A stretch of DNA of 64,000 nucleotides from assembly GCA_905250075.1 (NCBI GenBank), contig CAJNOP010000018.1, positions 2,166,569-2,230,568 on the forward strand. Reading direction: 5' to 3'. This document shows positions 1-12,165 of the stretch, one piece after another; within the stretch, counting starts at the first letter, position 1, and every line of letters starts with the position of its first letter. The notes beneath the pieces are model-generated. The model was given only the letters and a program-made list of their open reading frames with translations, was not told the origin of the DNA and searched no databases. Source of the DNA: Rotaria sp. Silwood1. Taxonomy: Eukaryota > Rotifera > Eurotatoria > Philodinida > Philodinidae. A program made the translations under genes and the position numbers.

Positions 1-1330
1 ATTTATCACGTATTGGCTTTCAATCAGAGAAAATAATAAAACTAGGATTTATGTATAAGTGCTATGATAACTACGGAATTCTCATAGTATTATCTACCCA
101 TGTTTGAATCTAACATTGCTATAGATTTTCTTTCAAATGAAAAAATTGAAGACATTGCATACAGAACATATAACATACATAAGTGTCGTTTTGTTGTCTA
201 ACCGACAATCATTGAAAAAAAAATAAAGATGTATACATGTAATGTTGGACCTGTCTACGTGTTACTCAATCATTTGACATATTTTAGACGTCTACCGTTG
301 TTCTACAAAGAAAACAGTCGAATATGATGTCAGAATAACAGCATGTAATGAAACAAAATTGAAGATAACCAATGAACAAGAGTGTGGTCTTGAATATGCA
401 TTAAACCAGATTTTAATCAAAATTTTTGTCGTTAACATATATTTGTATACTGAAACTTTTTTTTTAGAAAAGTTTTTTTCTAAGAGAATTCATATTGAAT
501 CGTATTCTTTCTGTTGAACACAAGATCAAGTCATTGATTTTATCTAAATAACAGATTAGAACTGTCGATTTTACAGCCGATATAGAGCCTATGTAAATCA
601 AAACTTCTGTCGATAATCTACCAAAACAATCATTTGTCGGATAAAATAATTCTTGGGAATAAATTTTCCTATGCCAAAGTTAGTCGATTTGTACTCTGAA
701 AACCTGTTTTTTTTTTGTTTATTTTATACCATTTTTAGAGAATAGAACACTTCTACAACATATGGAAAAATCAGCTTAAAGAATTCTACTGTGGCTATAC
801 AACAGTTCACACACTGTCGAAATTGTTAATGTATTCAATAAAAAAAAAAACATTAGTTCGGGATAATGTTGAACAAAATAAAATTGAGTCAATACATGAA
901 ATATGACATCTTAAAAGTTTAATTTCTTCGGTTGTCAACAATCGATCTGTCAACATATATGTTGCATTAACATCGATTGGTTTTCTCATACAATGTGATG
1001 AGTACTTAACTAATTTGTTACCCGTTTCACCACATGCGCTACAAAGCTGAATTTGATGGTTTAAGATATGGTTGATTTCTACGAGTATATGATATTGAAA
1101 AAAGTAAACTTTGAATAGTGTCATGATTTCTAAAGGGACTGATGGGAACTATCTCAATAGACCATCTACCTTTATATGAAATCAGTTAGAATTTCGAAAC
1201 TGATTTATGTAATACGAAAAGCACATTATTCAGAAATTTGAGAAGACAAATTTAGACTTTTTTGTTATTTCAACTGTCCAAAAAAATTGAAAAACATTCT
1301 CAATAAAACAAATCACTCAAACAACAGATT
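1..1330. other. AT-rich stretch, no gene seen
   Basis: No reading frame here has a recognisable motif, plausible exon signals or protein-like composition. A minus-strand ORF near 807-1124 looks like chance. The stretch abuts the palindromic element at 1331. Confidence 0.5.
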
Positions 1331-2035
1331 TATTGTTCATTTAAAAATAGAATGTGCTCCACTATTTTTTCAATAATTCGAGAACGCAAGTAGCTAGAGA
1401 TTCGCGATTTTCACCAATCGAAAGAGGAGACCGGCACATGTCTTTTCCTCTGATAATATGTAAGAGGAAGTCCTTTTAAAACTAATTATTTTCGAAAAGC
1501 ATATAAAAGAAGACATGAAAATGACCTGCCATCTCGATAAAATTTTGATTTTGATCTTTGATTTAGATAGAGGGACTTCAAATCTATAGCTCAAGATATA
1601 ATGCACTTTCTTACTTTTCATTACATTTCCATCGAAATATCAAGGTACTCTGTTAAAAAGTGACAAAAATTAGTAAAAAATTAGCAAAGATCCCTATTAT
1701 TTGCTTATGTAAATATATGATTCAGTTTGCTTAACGTTAGAATGTAATAAGAGAATCAATTTGCATTGTATCGTGAACGATAGACTTGAAGTCTCTCTAT
1801 CTGAATCAAAGGTCAAAATCAAAATTTTATCGAGGTGGTGGGCCCTTTTCATGTCTTCTTTTATATACTTTTCGAAAATAATTAGTTTTAAAAGGATTTC
1901 CTCTTACACATTATCGGAGAAAAAGACGTGTCCCGGTCTCTTCTTTCGATTGGTGAAAACTACAGGTCTCTAGCTACTTGCATTCTCGAATTGTTCAAAA
2001 ACCAGTGAAGCACATTCTATTTTGAAATGAACAAT
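1331..2035. repeat. Palindromic (foldback) element, copy 1
   Basis: The left arm (1331 to about 1640) reappears inverted as the right arm (about 1740-2035), with about 100 bp of unrelated loop. The outermost 12 bases begin TATTGTTCATTT and return as AAATGAACAATA. The ORFs in the two arms are the same frame seen on opposite strands, so they reflect the inverted repeat and not genes. The inner arm is clearly related to the element at 42437-43143; the outer ends are not. Probably a non-autonomous terminal-inverted-repeat element; no transposase is present. Confidence 0.8.
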
Positions 2036-2536
2036 ACGCATTTCGACTCAAATTTATTAAATTTATGCATTGCATTATAGGCTGTTATTGTTTTTTCTCA
2101 CAATTGATTCATTCAATTATATTGCATAAATAAAAATCAATCAGAAGATGTAAACTGAATTCGATCTATATCGAACATTCGACAATTTTTTGTAAATTGA
2201 GTTGATCTGATCTGTTATTCACAAGCACTGGATGACTGTTCCTGTGTCATCATGATAGAAGAAAATCATAATTATTAATACCTTGTGTCTCATATTACCA
2301 AATTATTATGAAAGACCTGATTCATGTTCTTACTACAAGATTAAATATAAAATATTGTTTCATACTTTTAAGATTAAAATGATTCATTCGCTATCGTTAC
2401 TAACTTCATTGCATAGTTCTTGCACAATTTCGTTTCTTTTTCTTTTTCTTTTCTTTCATAATCATGAAGAAACGCAAGAGCATTGTTTTGTTCTATAAAA
2501 ACTTGCTGTTTCCTATTGATTTTATCGTAGATCAAC
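2036..2536. other. Upstream region of the AAA ATPase gene
   Basis: AT-rich, with a pyrimidine-rich tract around 2430-2460 before the ATG at 2537. A short plus-strand ORF at 2283-2498 has no recognisable feature. It presumably holds the promoter and 5' leader, but no specific element could be identified. Confidence 0.4.
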
Positions 2537-3853
2537 ATGAAAGACAAAGTGAATACAACAAGTGAACAAAACGGTTATTCTTCTTTATGTGCAGATGTTG
2601 GGTCCAATACACCAATTGAAACTCTTGTTTCTCTTGGTCCGAAAAATCGTTATGGTGAAATACCAACAATTCGACTTTTTCTTAATAAATATCATACATA
2701 TCCATGTACTTTGGATTGTGAAACGGACGATGATGACATCCGTTTTCATGTTACAACTATTCTTAATTATATCCGTGATGAATTAAAACATGATATCAAT
2801 AAAGATTGTATCACACGAAAATATCATCGACGTACAAAACAAAAATATGTTGATTCACGTGTATCTGATTTAGGTAATGGTATTATGATTAATTTTATTG
2901 ACTCATCTTTAGATTCTGATGTTCACAACAAAAATGAATTAAAAGCTGATTATGGTGATAATTATTTTTTAATTTCATCAGAAATCAAAATTTTTTATTT
3001 ACCTGAACATGATTCATTTGTACAAGATTTATCAACTCATTTTTCTCAAATGATTGTATATTCATCTAAATCATGTATTTTACAAATGGTTTGTCGAAGT
3101 CAATGCGGTTATTATCTTGATGGAGTTCGAATTAAAAAACCTTTGATTACTGATCTTGCTCTTCATTATGGTAAAGGCTTTCTATCAACACATGAAAAAA
3201 TTCTTAAAAATTTAAATAAAAAAGAATCAAAAGGCATTGTTCTTTTACATGGTGTTCCAGGTTCAGGTAATTATAAACTCAATTTTACTATCAAACTAGT
3301 TATTATTGATACTATTAAATAGGAAAAACACATTATATTCGATATTTAATTCAAGAAATTCAAGATAAAACATTGATTTATATTTCACCTGAAATGGCAA
3401 AAGAAATATCATCACCGGAATTTCTTCCTTTTCTTATGCGACATGAAGATGCAATTCTTATTATTGAAGATGCAGAAAATATTATTCAAGATCGAAATGA
3501 ATCTTCAACACCATCACAAGCTGTTGCTAATCTTCTCAATTTGTAAGTTAAGTCATTATTATTTTCTACATTTTCTCTACCTTAAATCTTCGTTTTATAG
3601 ATCTGATGGTTTATTAGGTGATGCAATGCATCAACAAATTATAGCTACATTTAATTGTGATTTAACAACAGTTGATCCAGCTCTATTACGTAAAGGACGA
3701 TTGATTGCTAATTATGAATTTAACAAATTAGATCTAGAAAGTGCTAAGATTTTATCGGATAAATTAGGGTTTGGTACTGATGGTATAACTGAACCAATGA
3801 CTCTTGCTGAAATCTTTAATCAAGGCGATAAAGATAATCAATCAATAGTCTAG
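2537..3853 (+). CDS. AAA+ family ATPase, three exons
   Basis: Three exons, 2537-3266, 3323-3542 and 3601-3853, joined by GT-AG introns of 56 and 58 bp in phases 1 and 2, give one 400-residue protein. The first intron falls inside the P-loop: splicing restores Walker A GVPGSGKT at about residues 239-246. Walker B is AILIIEDAE, with ED where many families have DE. A sensor-1-like IIATFNCD follows, then a putative arginine finger in LLRKGR. The roughly 200 residues before the ATPase domain are not recognised. Without splicing, exon 1 runs on to a false stop at 3320-3322. The ATPase core recalls stand-alone AAA proteins of bacteria and large DNA viruses more than typical metazoan ones, so horizontal origin is possible (inference). 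The substrate is unknown; an ATP-driven remodelling role follows from the fold. Confidence 0.8.
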
Positions 3854-4202
3854 ACAATTCGAATATATAGATATGAAGTGACGGTGGATCACGGAGAAAG
3901 AAGGGCTGAGCCCCTCTTTGGCTACAAATTTTGACGCTGCATCTCTAGAAATGTCAGATTGACACGTATATTTATGATGTCCTTTGATAACACGCTGTGT
4001 TGTGATTCGTATTATCCTTTTTTTTTATACTTTTTCTGACTTTCTTTCTTTGTGTTTCTTTCCTTCGTATGATTGATGATTTTTGTGTTGATTGCTTTCA
4101 TACTAAATATATATACATACAGCGCAAAAAGAAAGACTGTTGTTTAAGACTAGATTCATAATAATATGAAATTTCTATGCTTCTCTCTCTAATACTATAC
4201 AT
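3854..4202. other. 3' flank of the AAA gene, no gene
   Basis: Mixed AT-rich sequence with a T run near 4020. Nothing coding was seen before the foldback element begins. Confidence 0.4.
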
Positions 4203-5153
4203 CATTGAAAGGGTTCTAGGACTTTTCGTTGCAGGACAAATTGTTGCGGACAAATCGTTGCAGACAAATCGTTGCAAGGACATTTCGTTGCAGGACAAAT
4301 CGTTGTAGGAAAATTAGCCGCGGACATATTGTTGCGGACAAATCGTTGCGGACAAAACGTTGCGGACAAATAGTTGCACGGACAAAACGTTGCAAGGACA
4401 AAACGTTGCAGGACAAAACGTTGTAGGGACAAAACGTTGCAGGACAAAACGTTGTAGGGACAAATAGTCGCATGGACAAAACCTTGCAATCGTCAAATTT
4501 TATATTCTACAATAATAGATAAGAAATTCAGTTTTCATTTTCCAATATGTCAACTATTCCATTCTTTTGAAATATTTATTATTCTAGAAGTATAACAACG
4601 AATCAACCAATCATTGTCTACAAAAATTTAGTAAATAATTTTTTTTTTTTATTATGCAATAACTGTGATCCTAAGATCCTAACAGTACCAGAAATGAGAA
4701 GAGAGAGAGAAAAAAAAAGTGAAATAAAACGTACACAGAACATATAAAAAGAAGGAAGGGTTCTACATATAAAAATGCAGAGGAAAGAAACCTAGTAAAT
4801 AATTTTTAAACTATCACATTGGCACTGACATTTTTCAAATATTGTATACAGCAAATTATAGACTATTGCCACGTTTTGTCCATACGACTATTTGTCCCTA
4901 CAACGTTTTGTCCGTGCAACTATTTGTCCCTACAACGTTTTGTCCGTGCAACTATTTGTCCCTCGACGTTTTGTCCATGCGACGACTTTTTTACAACGAT
5001 TTGTCCGCAACGAATTGTCCACAACGATATGTCCGCGACTAATTTTCCTACAACGAATTGTCCTGCAACGAAATGTCCTTGCAACGATTTGTCTGCAACG
5101 ATTTGTCCGCAACGATTTGTCTTGCAACAAAAAGTCCGGTCACCCATTGAAAG
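4203..5153. mobile_element. Foldback element with minisatellite arms, 9-bp target duplication
   Basis: The 9-mer CATTGAAAG occurs at 4203-4211 and again at 5145-5153, flanking exactly the inverted structure. The element proper is 4212-5144. Its left arm (4212 to about 4490) is a run of roughly 17 units of 15-18 bp with consensus GGACAAAWCGTTGC. The right arm (about 4868-5144) is the same array inverted, with matching unit variants in mirror order. The ends read GGTTCTAGGACTTTT on the left and, reverse-complemented, GGGTGACCGGACTTTT on the right. The middle is non-coding and holds a LINE tail. Foldback elements of Drosophila and some MULE elements have repeat-filled inverted arms and 9-bp duplications, so this is most likely a non-autonomous element of that kind. 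ORFs across the arms (Cys/Arg/Leu-rich on both strands) are repeat artefacts. Confidence 0.85.
4629..4807 (-). mobile_element. 5'-truncated LINE 3' end with poly(A), nested in the foldback
   Basis: A 15-bp direct repeat (TAGTAAATAATTTTT) at 4629-4643 and 4793-4807 flanks about 150 bp. On the minus strand that segment ends in a poly(A) run (plus-strand T run from 4639) after GCATAAT. The 50 or so bases next to the tail match the 3' end of the LINE relic at 33.1-35.2 kb, including CTGTGATCCTAAGATCCTA on the plus strand. Poly(A) plus a target-site duplication is the mark of target-primed reverse transcription. Only the 3' UTR is present. Confidence 0.65.
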
Positions 5154-6349
5154 AGAATTTATTTTATTTATTTAGGTACATTCAAATGAACAGAGACATT
5201 TACTAAAATCATGATCAAAAATAGATCGTTTGGTTCCATTTTGTGAGATTCATAATATACTACTTTATTGTCATTATTTCATTCGCTAAAGGACTTGTCA
5301 ATTGCTCAACAGAATCTTCATTATTTGTTGTAATGTACTAGATGAACTATGATTTCACAAAAGAGAAAAGTTCATTGAATGAAGAATAATTTGCGTGTCG
5401 ACTATGAATACTTGAGTTTCTTAGAACCAATTATTCAGTTGCAGACAATAAAGAACGCATAAAAAGGTTGTTAATACCGTATGTAAATTAGGTGCTTCTG
5501 ATGTTGCTACGAAATTGTAGTCAACTGTTGGATCCTACTCTAAATTACAGTAATAGATCAATAATTGACAATTACAGAACGTCAATATGAATGTATAAAA
5601 TCAGAATGAAAGTTTACAAAAAAGATAGAAAGTATGAGATTAAATAAACACTTTAAGAAAATTGATTTCAGTACTTTGCCATATACATATAGTCTTAGCG
5701 TTTCTTGGAATAAATAGACAATCATGGAAGCATCATGAAGTTCGGTCGAGTTCACATTCAAATGTTTCTGAACATCATCAAATTTTTTAGAGTGTCTATA
5801 GTTCATCAGTTGTTGAACCGTGTCGTTCATTGTTTGTAGATTTATTTTAGCTAATCCTAAAACCCTTTCTTTTCATTAATTATCTGAGAATAGCTGTAGT
5901 CTAGACTCGTTTTCAGACGATCAGGTCTTTTGCCTGCTCGTTAATTCTTTATTAAATATCTACTATTCATAGAAAAACTGAATAACAATAACATTCTATA
6001 GTCACTGGATAAATGAGTAGATAATATCGATGCTTCTTATTTGAAATATCGTTGATAAAATAATCCAGATGCTTTAGTATTTCACTTTTACACCTTTGTA
6101 TTCAATCATTTTTCGAATCGCATCCGAAAAAAATGTAACTCGATGTGATTATTGCTTTCAGTTTTTTCATGAAGAAAAAACAAACCAACGAAAAGTGTAT
6201 ACTTTTTCATCTTACAAATATTTGTATTTTTTTAGATAGACAATTATTTGTGAAAAATCAAATATGTTAAATAACTTTTTGTACATCATAATATCATCTG
6301 TTATACATAAAAGAAAACATTCACAAATTTTTCATTGCTTGTATTCGAT
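5154..6349. other. Intergenic, with one possible decayed coding fragment
   Basis: No intact gene. The only protein-like piece is on the minus strand at about 5640-5830, described separately. Confidence 0.4.
5640..5830 (-). pseudogene. Possible cytochrome P450 helix-K fragment
   Basis: A short minus-strand frame contains VQKHL, then ELHDASMIVYLFQETLRLY. This resembles the P450 stretch leading to the ExxR motif of helix K (ETLRLYP in many P450s). No haem-binding Cys motif or other P450 segment was found on either side, so this is at best an isolated relic. The match could be chance. Confidence 0.25.
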
Positions 6350-8946
6350 TTAACTAACAACAGTGTCTACAGTATCAGTATTGTTCGTAGTATTATTCAT
6401 CGATGCCATGATTATTTCATTTTCACTCGAATTAGGAACCGTAATTTTTTGTTTAGGTTTGACAATTGTAAAATAATATACAGCAACACCAATGAAAAAA
6501 AGAATGAATGACAAACCAATACCAAGTACAAGGCCAAGAATCAAGGGTAAATCAGATTCTTCTGCTGAATGAAGATAGAATTATTATTAAATCGTATAAA
6601 TAAACATATGAACATAGAATACATACTAGGTGTAATTGAAGATGTAGTTGTTGAGGTCGTCTAAAATATACAGAAATAAAATTTGATAATTTTCGATGAA
6701 AAATTATTTTTGTTCGATTAAATTTTTACGACAAATTTTCAACTCGTTTTTTTTACTTGTATATCGAATCAATAAATTTATTGTGTTACAAACAGCATCA
6801 AGTACATACTGACGTCGTTGTAGATTCATTGATTGACACTAATGTTGTTAATATGGTGCTATTAGTTGTGATAACATCTGGCATCGTATTCTTTTCTGTA
6901 CTAGGTCTAATTAACCAATAAGAAAATAAATTGAATATATGTTAATTATATTATAAAAGAATATACTCGATTGTCGCTATGATTGTCTCATTAATGAAGA
7001 TCGGATGACTGATACAACAATTTTCAAAATTTTATTTTATAGAAAAAAGCAATATACGTTTTACCTAGTTGATGACATTACAGTCGTATTTACAAGCAAT
7101 GCAGTAGATATTGAGCTCGTTGTTGTTTCACCACTGATGTACGAATGATTAAGTGTTGTTGTGGATTCCATAGCAGTAAACAACAACTGTGTGGTAGTCT
7201 AGAATTGGTTTTGACTACTATAAATGTCGAAATTCATAACTGGTAAAGAAACTTACTGTGGTAATTGCAGAAGATGCTATCAATTGAGTTGTATCAGTGT
7301 TATTCGATCTAAGCATAAAATATAGAATAATAATAATAACTGAGCACGATGCAGAGTAAGTTTTTGTTTTTCGTACTACGTACACTTACTGATGAAGAAG
7401 AGTTATCCGAGGTGATAGCTCACGTTTGAATTGGGACTACTCTTGTCGATTGAAATTTTCAATAGACTCTAATAACTTCAAAAGCTGTGTATAGGCAATG
7501 TTTTAGGCCAAAATTTTTTTTCCTATGTTTTTATAGATATTATATGTAAGATGAAAAATTCTAGTGTTACGGCCATAACGCCATCTCAAATACAATGTAT
7601 CATTTTGGATGGTTCCCTCGTAAGAAAGTTCCTCTAACTCTTACCCTGCTAGGTTAGGGTAACTCTGCATGCCTATCTCCCATTATAGAACTACCAACAG
7701 AGATATTGGTTATTATCAATGTTCTGTAATTAGACGTTAATCCATTGTCATTCTGGATTAAATTTTCACTTATTTTCTTTTTCTTACTTCGAACTTGTGA
7801 TCTCAAATCCATCAGTGGACAAAATTAAATTAAAATCTGTTATGTGCATTGCTTGACTGGTAAAATCCTAGAAATTAGAATAAGAAAAGATGTGTTGCAC
7901 TGAAATTCAAATATATTCATACTATGTTTGGAGCGATTGTTGTAAGAAATTCTATAAAGGAAAAAAAAATGTAGTAAAAGAAAGTAGTACTTAAATAGTC
8001 CGTACCACATGAACCATCAAATATTTTAATTTCGTCTAAGGCAAACGAGAATCCGGCAGCTCCACCGTCACGAATCATTTGAAACCATATCTAACATTAC
8101 AATCAAATAATCAAAGTTTTAAATAGAAATCAGAATAGTCAATATGCTAACATTATAAGCAGTTTGTCGTGGATTTTCATATGTAAACTGATGATGTTGC
8201 CATTTATTTTCAAGTTTTGCTTTTACGTCAGTTAAAAAGAAGGGTGCTGCACCTGCCGACCATCCAACACTAATTTGTGCACTAAATGATGTATCAGGTA
8301 CATAATAATAAAAATCGAGACATTGAAAATTATCAATATGATTCTGAATAGTATCAATAGTTGTATACATATGATCAAACGAACCAGCTCTGGGTGTTTG
8401 AACCAAAGCATACTTTCCTAATACAATATATTTACTAGAAAAAATATTGGAACTCAACAAGTTATTAACAATAAATTACCAATTATACAATTTCCCGTGC
8501 CAGATCGAGTTGGACATGTATAATTAGTTTCTGAGTTGCGTTGACAAAAGTACATTGGCCATGTTTCTGGTGGATTTGAGTATGGAAACACACAAAATTC
8601 ATTCTTAGGAACAGTCAATGACACTATAAAATATAACGAAATTTCGTAGTTAACTATTGTTTCACATGTACGTACTTACAGATGGACTTAACATCAGACA
8701 AAGGTTGTTTAGGTACAGTAGTTGATGTGATGCCATAGAGAGTTTCTAGAGTTGGTGCTCCTGGTGTCCACTGAAATCTACAATTACTTGATAGATCCGG
8801 GTCGAAATCACAAAGATAGAGCAATCTTTGAGAATCACAGATTGTTAATATTGAAAGATAAACTATAAATAAGTTAAATATTCACGTCAAAGACTTTGAT
8901 ATCATTACATACAGAAAATATTAAACCAAACTTGTTTCATTATCAT
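6350..8946 (-). CDS. MAM-domain single-pass membrane protein (paralog 1)
   Basis: Exons read on the minus strand: 8913-8946 (start ATG at 8946, or the internal ATG at 8940), 8680-8862, 8480-8623, 8152-8417, 8006-8090, 7923-7951, one or more unresolved small exons, 7257-7308, 7075-7198, 6810-6906, 6627-6660 and 6350-6564. Frames join cleanly except across about 7320-7920. The protein starts with a signal peptide (MKQVWFNIFFYLSILTICDS), then a Cys-containing segment, then a MAM domain ending in the typical FALDEIKIFDGSC. A long Thr/Ser-rich stalk follows, then one membrane helix (LILGLVLGIGLSFILFFIGV) and a basic tail beginning KPKQK. MAM domains mediate extracellular adhesion or receptor contacts, so a surface adhesion/receptor role is inferred. 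Same strand and exon plan as paralogs 2 and 3. Confidence 0.75.
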
Positions 8947-11900
8947 ATAGAAACCAAACAATATATATTTTTTTCTTTTATTTTATTTAGATCTAAAACA
9001 TACTAAATACAAAGAAGTAATGATGATAATGAAAATATAACGTCTATGTAACGAAATATTCTTTGATGACATTTTAGTTAGATATTTTCTTCTTACGATA
9101 ACATAAAGAGTCAAATTAAATCATTCTATGTGCCATAATAACTTAATATAAAAAAAAAAGCAAAAACACTTTAGATGATATTATTTAATCGATAAAATCA
9201 CGTTATTCAATGGAATATTTAACTTCTTGAAAGAAGATTATTTATATTAGTAAAAATTTTACTTTTTATTCAATGTATTTCCAGCATTTTGCTTTTGTAT
9301 AAATTAAATAACTTTGTCTAAATATTTAATTTTTGTTTTATTAACTTAATATAAATACATAATTCTATTAAAATAATGAACGATAATTTTTTACTGTTTA
9401 ATTTTACATATCGTCTTAGACAAATATAATTTTATTTGAATGTACAGTTAAGATGATTGCAGGTACATAAAAAAAGCAAAAGTAGTTAAATATAAATTTT
9501 ATTTTTTCAAATATAAGAAAATTGTGCTACTTTCTTTTAATTACTATTTGGCAAAGCATTTATTACAAAAAGTATATGTGAAAAAAGAAACACATACCTG
9601 AAAATGATAAAGTTTTATATGTGCTATTAGTAGCAATGCAATGAGATAATGTAAATGATATTGTTAATAATATATCAGCAACTCGATTAATTTGGATGGT
9701 TGTGTGAAAAAAAAGAAATAAAAACAAACATCATAAATACAAGTTACATATAAAAAAATTTATCATTTACAAGTACAATAACACATAATAACATAAAGAG
9801 TAAGTACATATAGTTTCATTGATTTAAATAGATATCACTTAAGAGAAAAAATGATGAACAAGTTAAAAGATATCTAATATTTGTGAGATGTGGAGAATAC
9901 AAAATCTAAGTGAATTTTTTCTCATTCTCTTGTATATGATTTGATACAGCTTGACAAGTTAGTCACGAATATATAGCTCTTATTGTCATTCTGTCACTGT
10001 TTGGTTGAATAAAAGTCGCAAAAAAAAACTTAAATGCTTGAATATATTGCATTCGCAACTGTCAATTCTTTTTTTTTTTCATAGACATTTTCGAATTTCA
10101 ATTGCATTCTTGTTTTAAACGTGATGAAAATATTTTATTTCGATTCAGCATCAAAGTCTGAGTAGGAACATCTTTTTTGTTTAGAATTGCAATCAAAATT
10201 ATAAACAAAAAAACGTGTCTAACATAGATAGCTTCAGCATGCCTCATAGCACATATGTGGGAATTAACTGAACCATGGTTATCGAAATTGCTAAATATGA
10301 GCGTATTCTTTATTCTTTTATCTAAGTAGCTAACAACTTGACGATTTCAATAAGTTGAGATACTTACTTGTGTCACTTGTTACAGAAAAAAACTAGATAA
10401 GTTCGTAAAAATTCTCATAAATACGTTCTATAAGGTATGCTAGAGCTCTCTATATTATATTGGACATAATTTTTGTTTGTATTATCAATTATAAATTCAA
10501 ATATAACATTTTTCTAGTCAAGTTATGATACTTAATGAAAATAAAAACGAAACTGAAATTTGAAAATTTCTATGAAAATAAGAGTTTGCCAACTTAACAT
10601 GTATCGAAAGAGAACAAGTTTATCTACAGAATGGTTATTAATGATTCTAATATATTTATACTCCCTCTACATTTCTCTTGCAAAATGCAGATCGCTGACT
10701 TTTATTGTCAAAGAAATATTAATAAAATTCATCAATGGTCTGTATATATCAGCAGTGATAGCAGTCGTGAGTATAAAGCATAATAATTATTTCGTTTTTG
10801 TTATCAGAAAAAATACAAGTTTTGTTAAGATAATCTTTAAAAAAGTTGAAATATTCACCTTTTTAATTATCAATGTACTTTATATCCTTCTCTGTTGATT
10901 AAGTAACATTCAATCAGAAATATTCAATTCTTTCTCTGGCATAGATTCAAAAATTAGCTTTTTCTTTCGTCTACAAAACCAAGTGATGGATGCACTTGAT
11001 TTGTTTATTCTGTCCATTATTGCTATAATTGGTTTCTTGGGCTATGTAGAAGAGTCAAAAACTACACATTATTAAGACGAGATTACAACAGTAATAAAAT
11101 AAATTCATAGAAAAAAATTGCTTATAAATATAAATAGTTGCATTCTAATTTATCCTTTCATATTGCTTAACAACAAATACTTAACCAGCAGAATTTCTTA
11201 CACGACTGAAATTCATATTCTAGTCAATTTATTCGTGAACGGGAATTTCGTTTGATTTAAACTAACTTTGGAAACTTTGAAAAAGAGAAGGAACACGCGA
11301 TCCATCCTCATTACCTATATAGAGTACATTGAATGTTTTATTTTTATTTGATATTGTGAAATCTTTCACTGTAACTAGAATAATAATAAATATCCTCATC
11401 ATTCAAAGCATTACTGACATGATTGTGAAATACAATTGTTAACATAGATAATGAAAGTAATGGATTCAGAGTTATTGGCTACACAGGTTCTGCATATAAA
11501 CATGAGAAATCCTCATAGGTTTTCATATGTTGGTTTTCTAGAAAATCTATTTTTCAGACTAAAAAAACTTTTTGTCAAAACATTTTTTCGATCGATCCAG
11601 GTTATAGAGCATATTAAATTCCTCAGAATATAATAACCTATTCTATTTAAATCATTCTTTTTTGCAGAACGTATAGCCATTTCAATTCATGCATCACATT
11701 CATATAATTGCTCTACTTAAAAATTATAGTTGAAGAACAGAAAAGATTATTGTCTCACACTGAGCTCGATATACTCTGTAATCTGAATGGACTACAAAAG
11801 ATTTTGACATCATTTTTCTTACTCTTGAATACTGGTTTTCTAAATAACTAGCATATAAAGATCTAAGAGGATTTCTTCTGGTCATAGTCGAAGATAGCAT

Positions 11901-12165
11901 GATTGATTACTCTTAATTCAATAACTTTTGGTGACAAAGTGATTAATCAGATGAGAATGTTCCCTCATAAGCCTTCTGGAAAAATTTCGTCATTTTTTCT
12001 TCCACCTAAATGGTTTGCTACAAATTATGTTTGTTCTAAAATTTAATGTTAAGTAGCAACTTGATATTGGTACATTGTTTTCAAAAATAATTTATCATAT
12101 AAATTTATTCATCACAATTATCACAAGAATAAAAACAAAAAAAAAAGATAAGAATTGAAGTTAAA
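8947..12165. other. AT-rich intergenic stretch, no gene
   Basis: Dominated by A/T runs and low-complexity sequence. Plus-strand ORFs at 10560-10898 and 11451-11633 are hydrophobic or unremarkable and lack motif support. Presumably it contains the promoter of paralog 1 (upper end) and the 3' flank of paralog 2. Confidence 0.45.

Noticed and set aside
1394..1973. Two similar ORFs encoding SKxKIKILSRW peptides
   Set aside because: They are the two arms of one palindrome read on opposite strands.
3267..3322. Reading-through of the first AAA frame to a stop at 3322
   Set aside because: It would destroy Walker A; removing the 56-bp GT-AG intron restores GSGKT and the frame of the next exon.
4212..4490. 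Possible CRISPR-like array
   Set aside because: Units are 15-18 bp and contiguous, without unique spacers, in a eukaryote-like context, and mirrored in an inverted arm. This is a minisatellite.
4202..5206. Many overlapping ORFs rich in Cys/Arg/Leu on both strands
   Set aside because: They are translations of the inverted minisatellite arms; every frame is open because the 15-18 bp units lack stops, and no protein motif is present.
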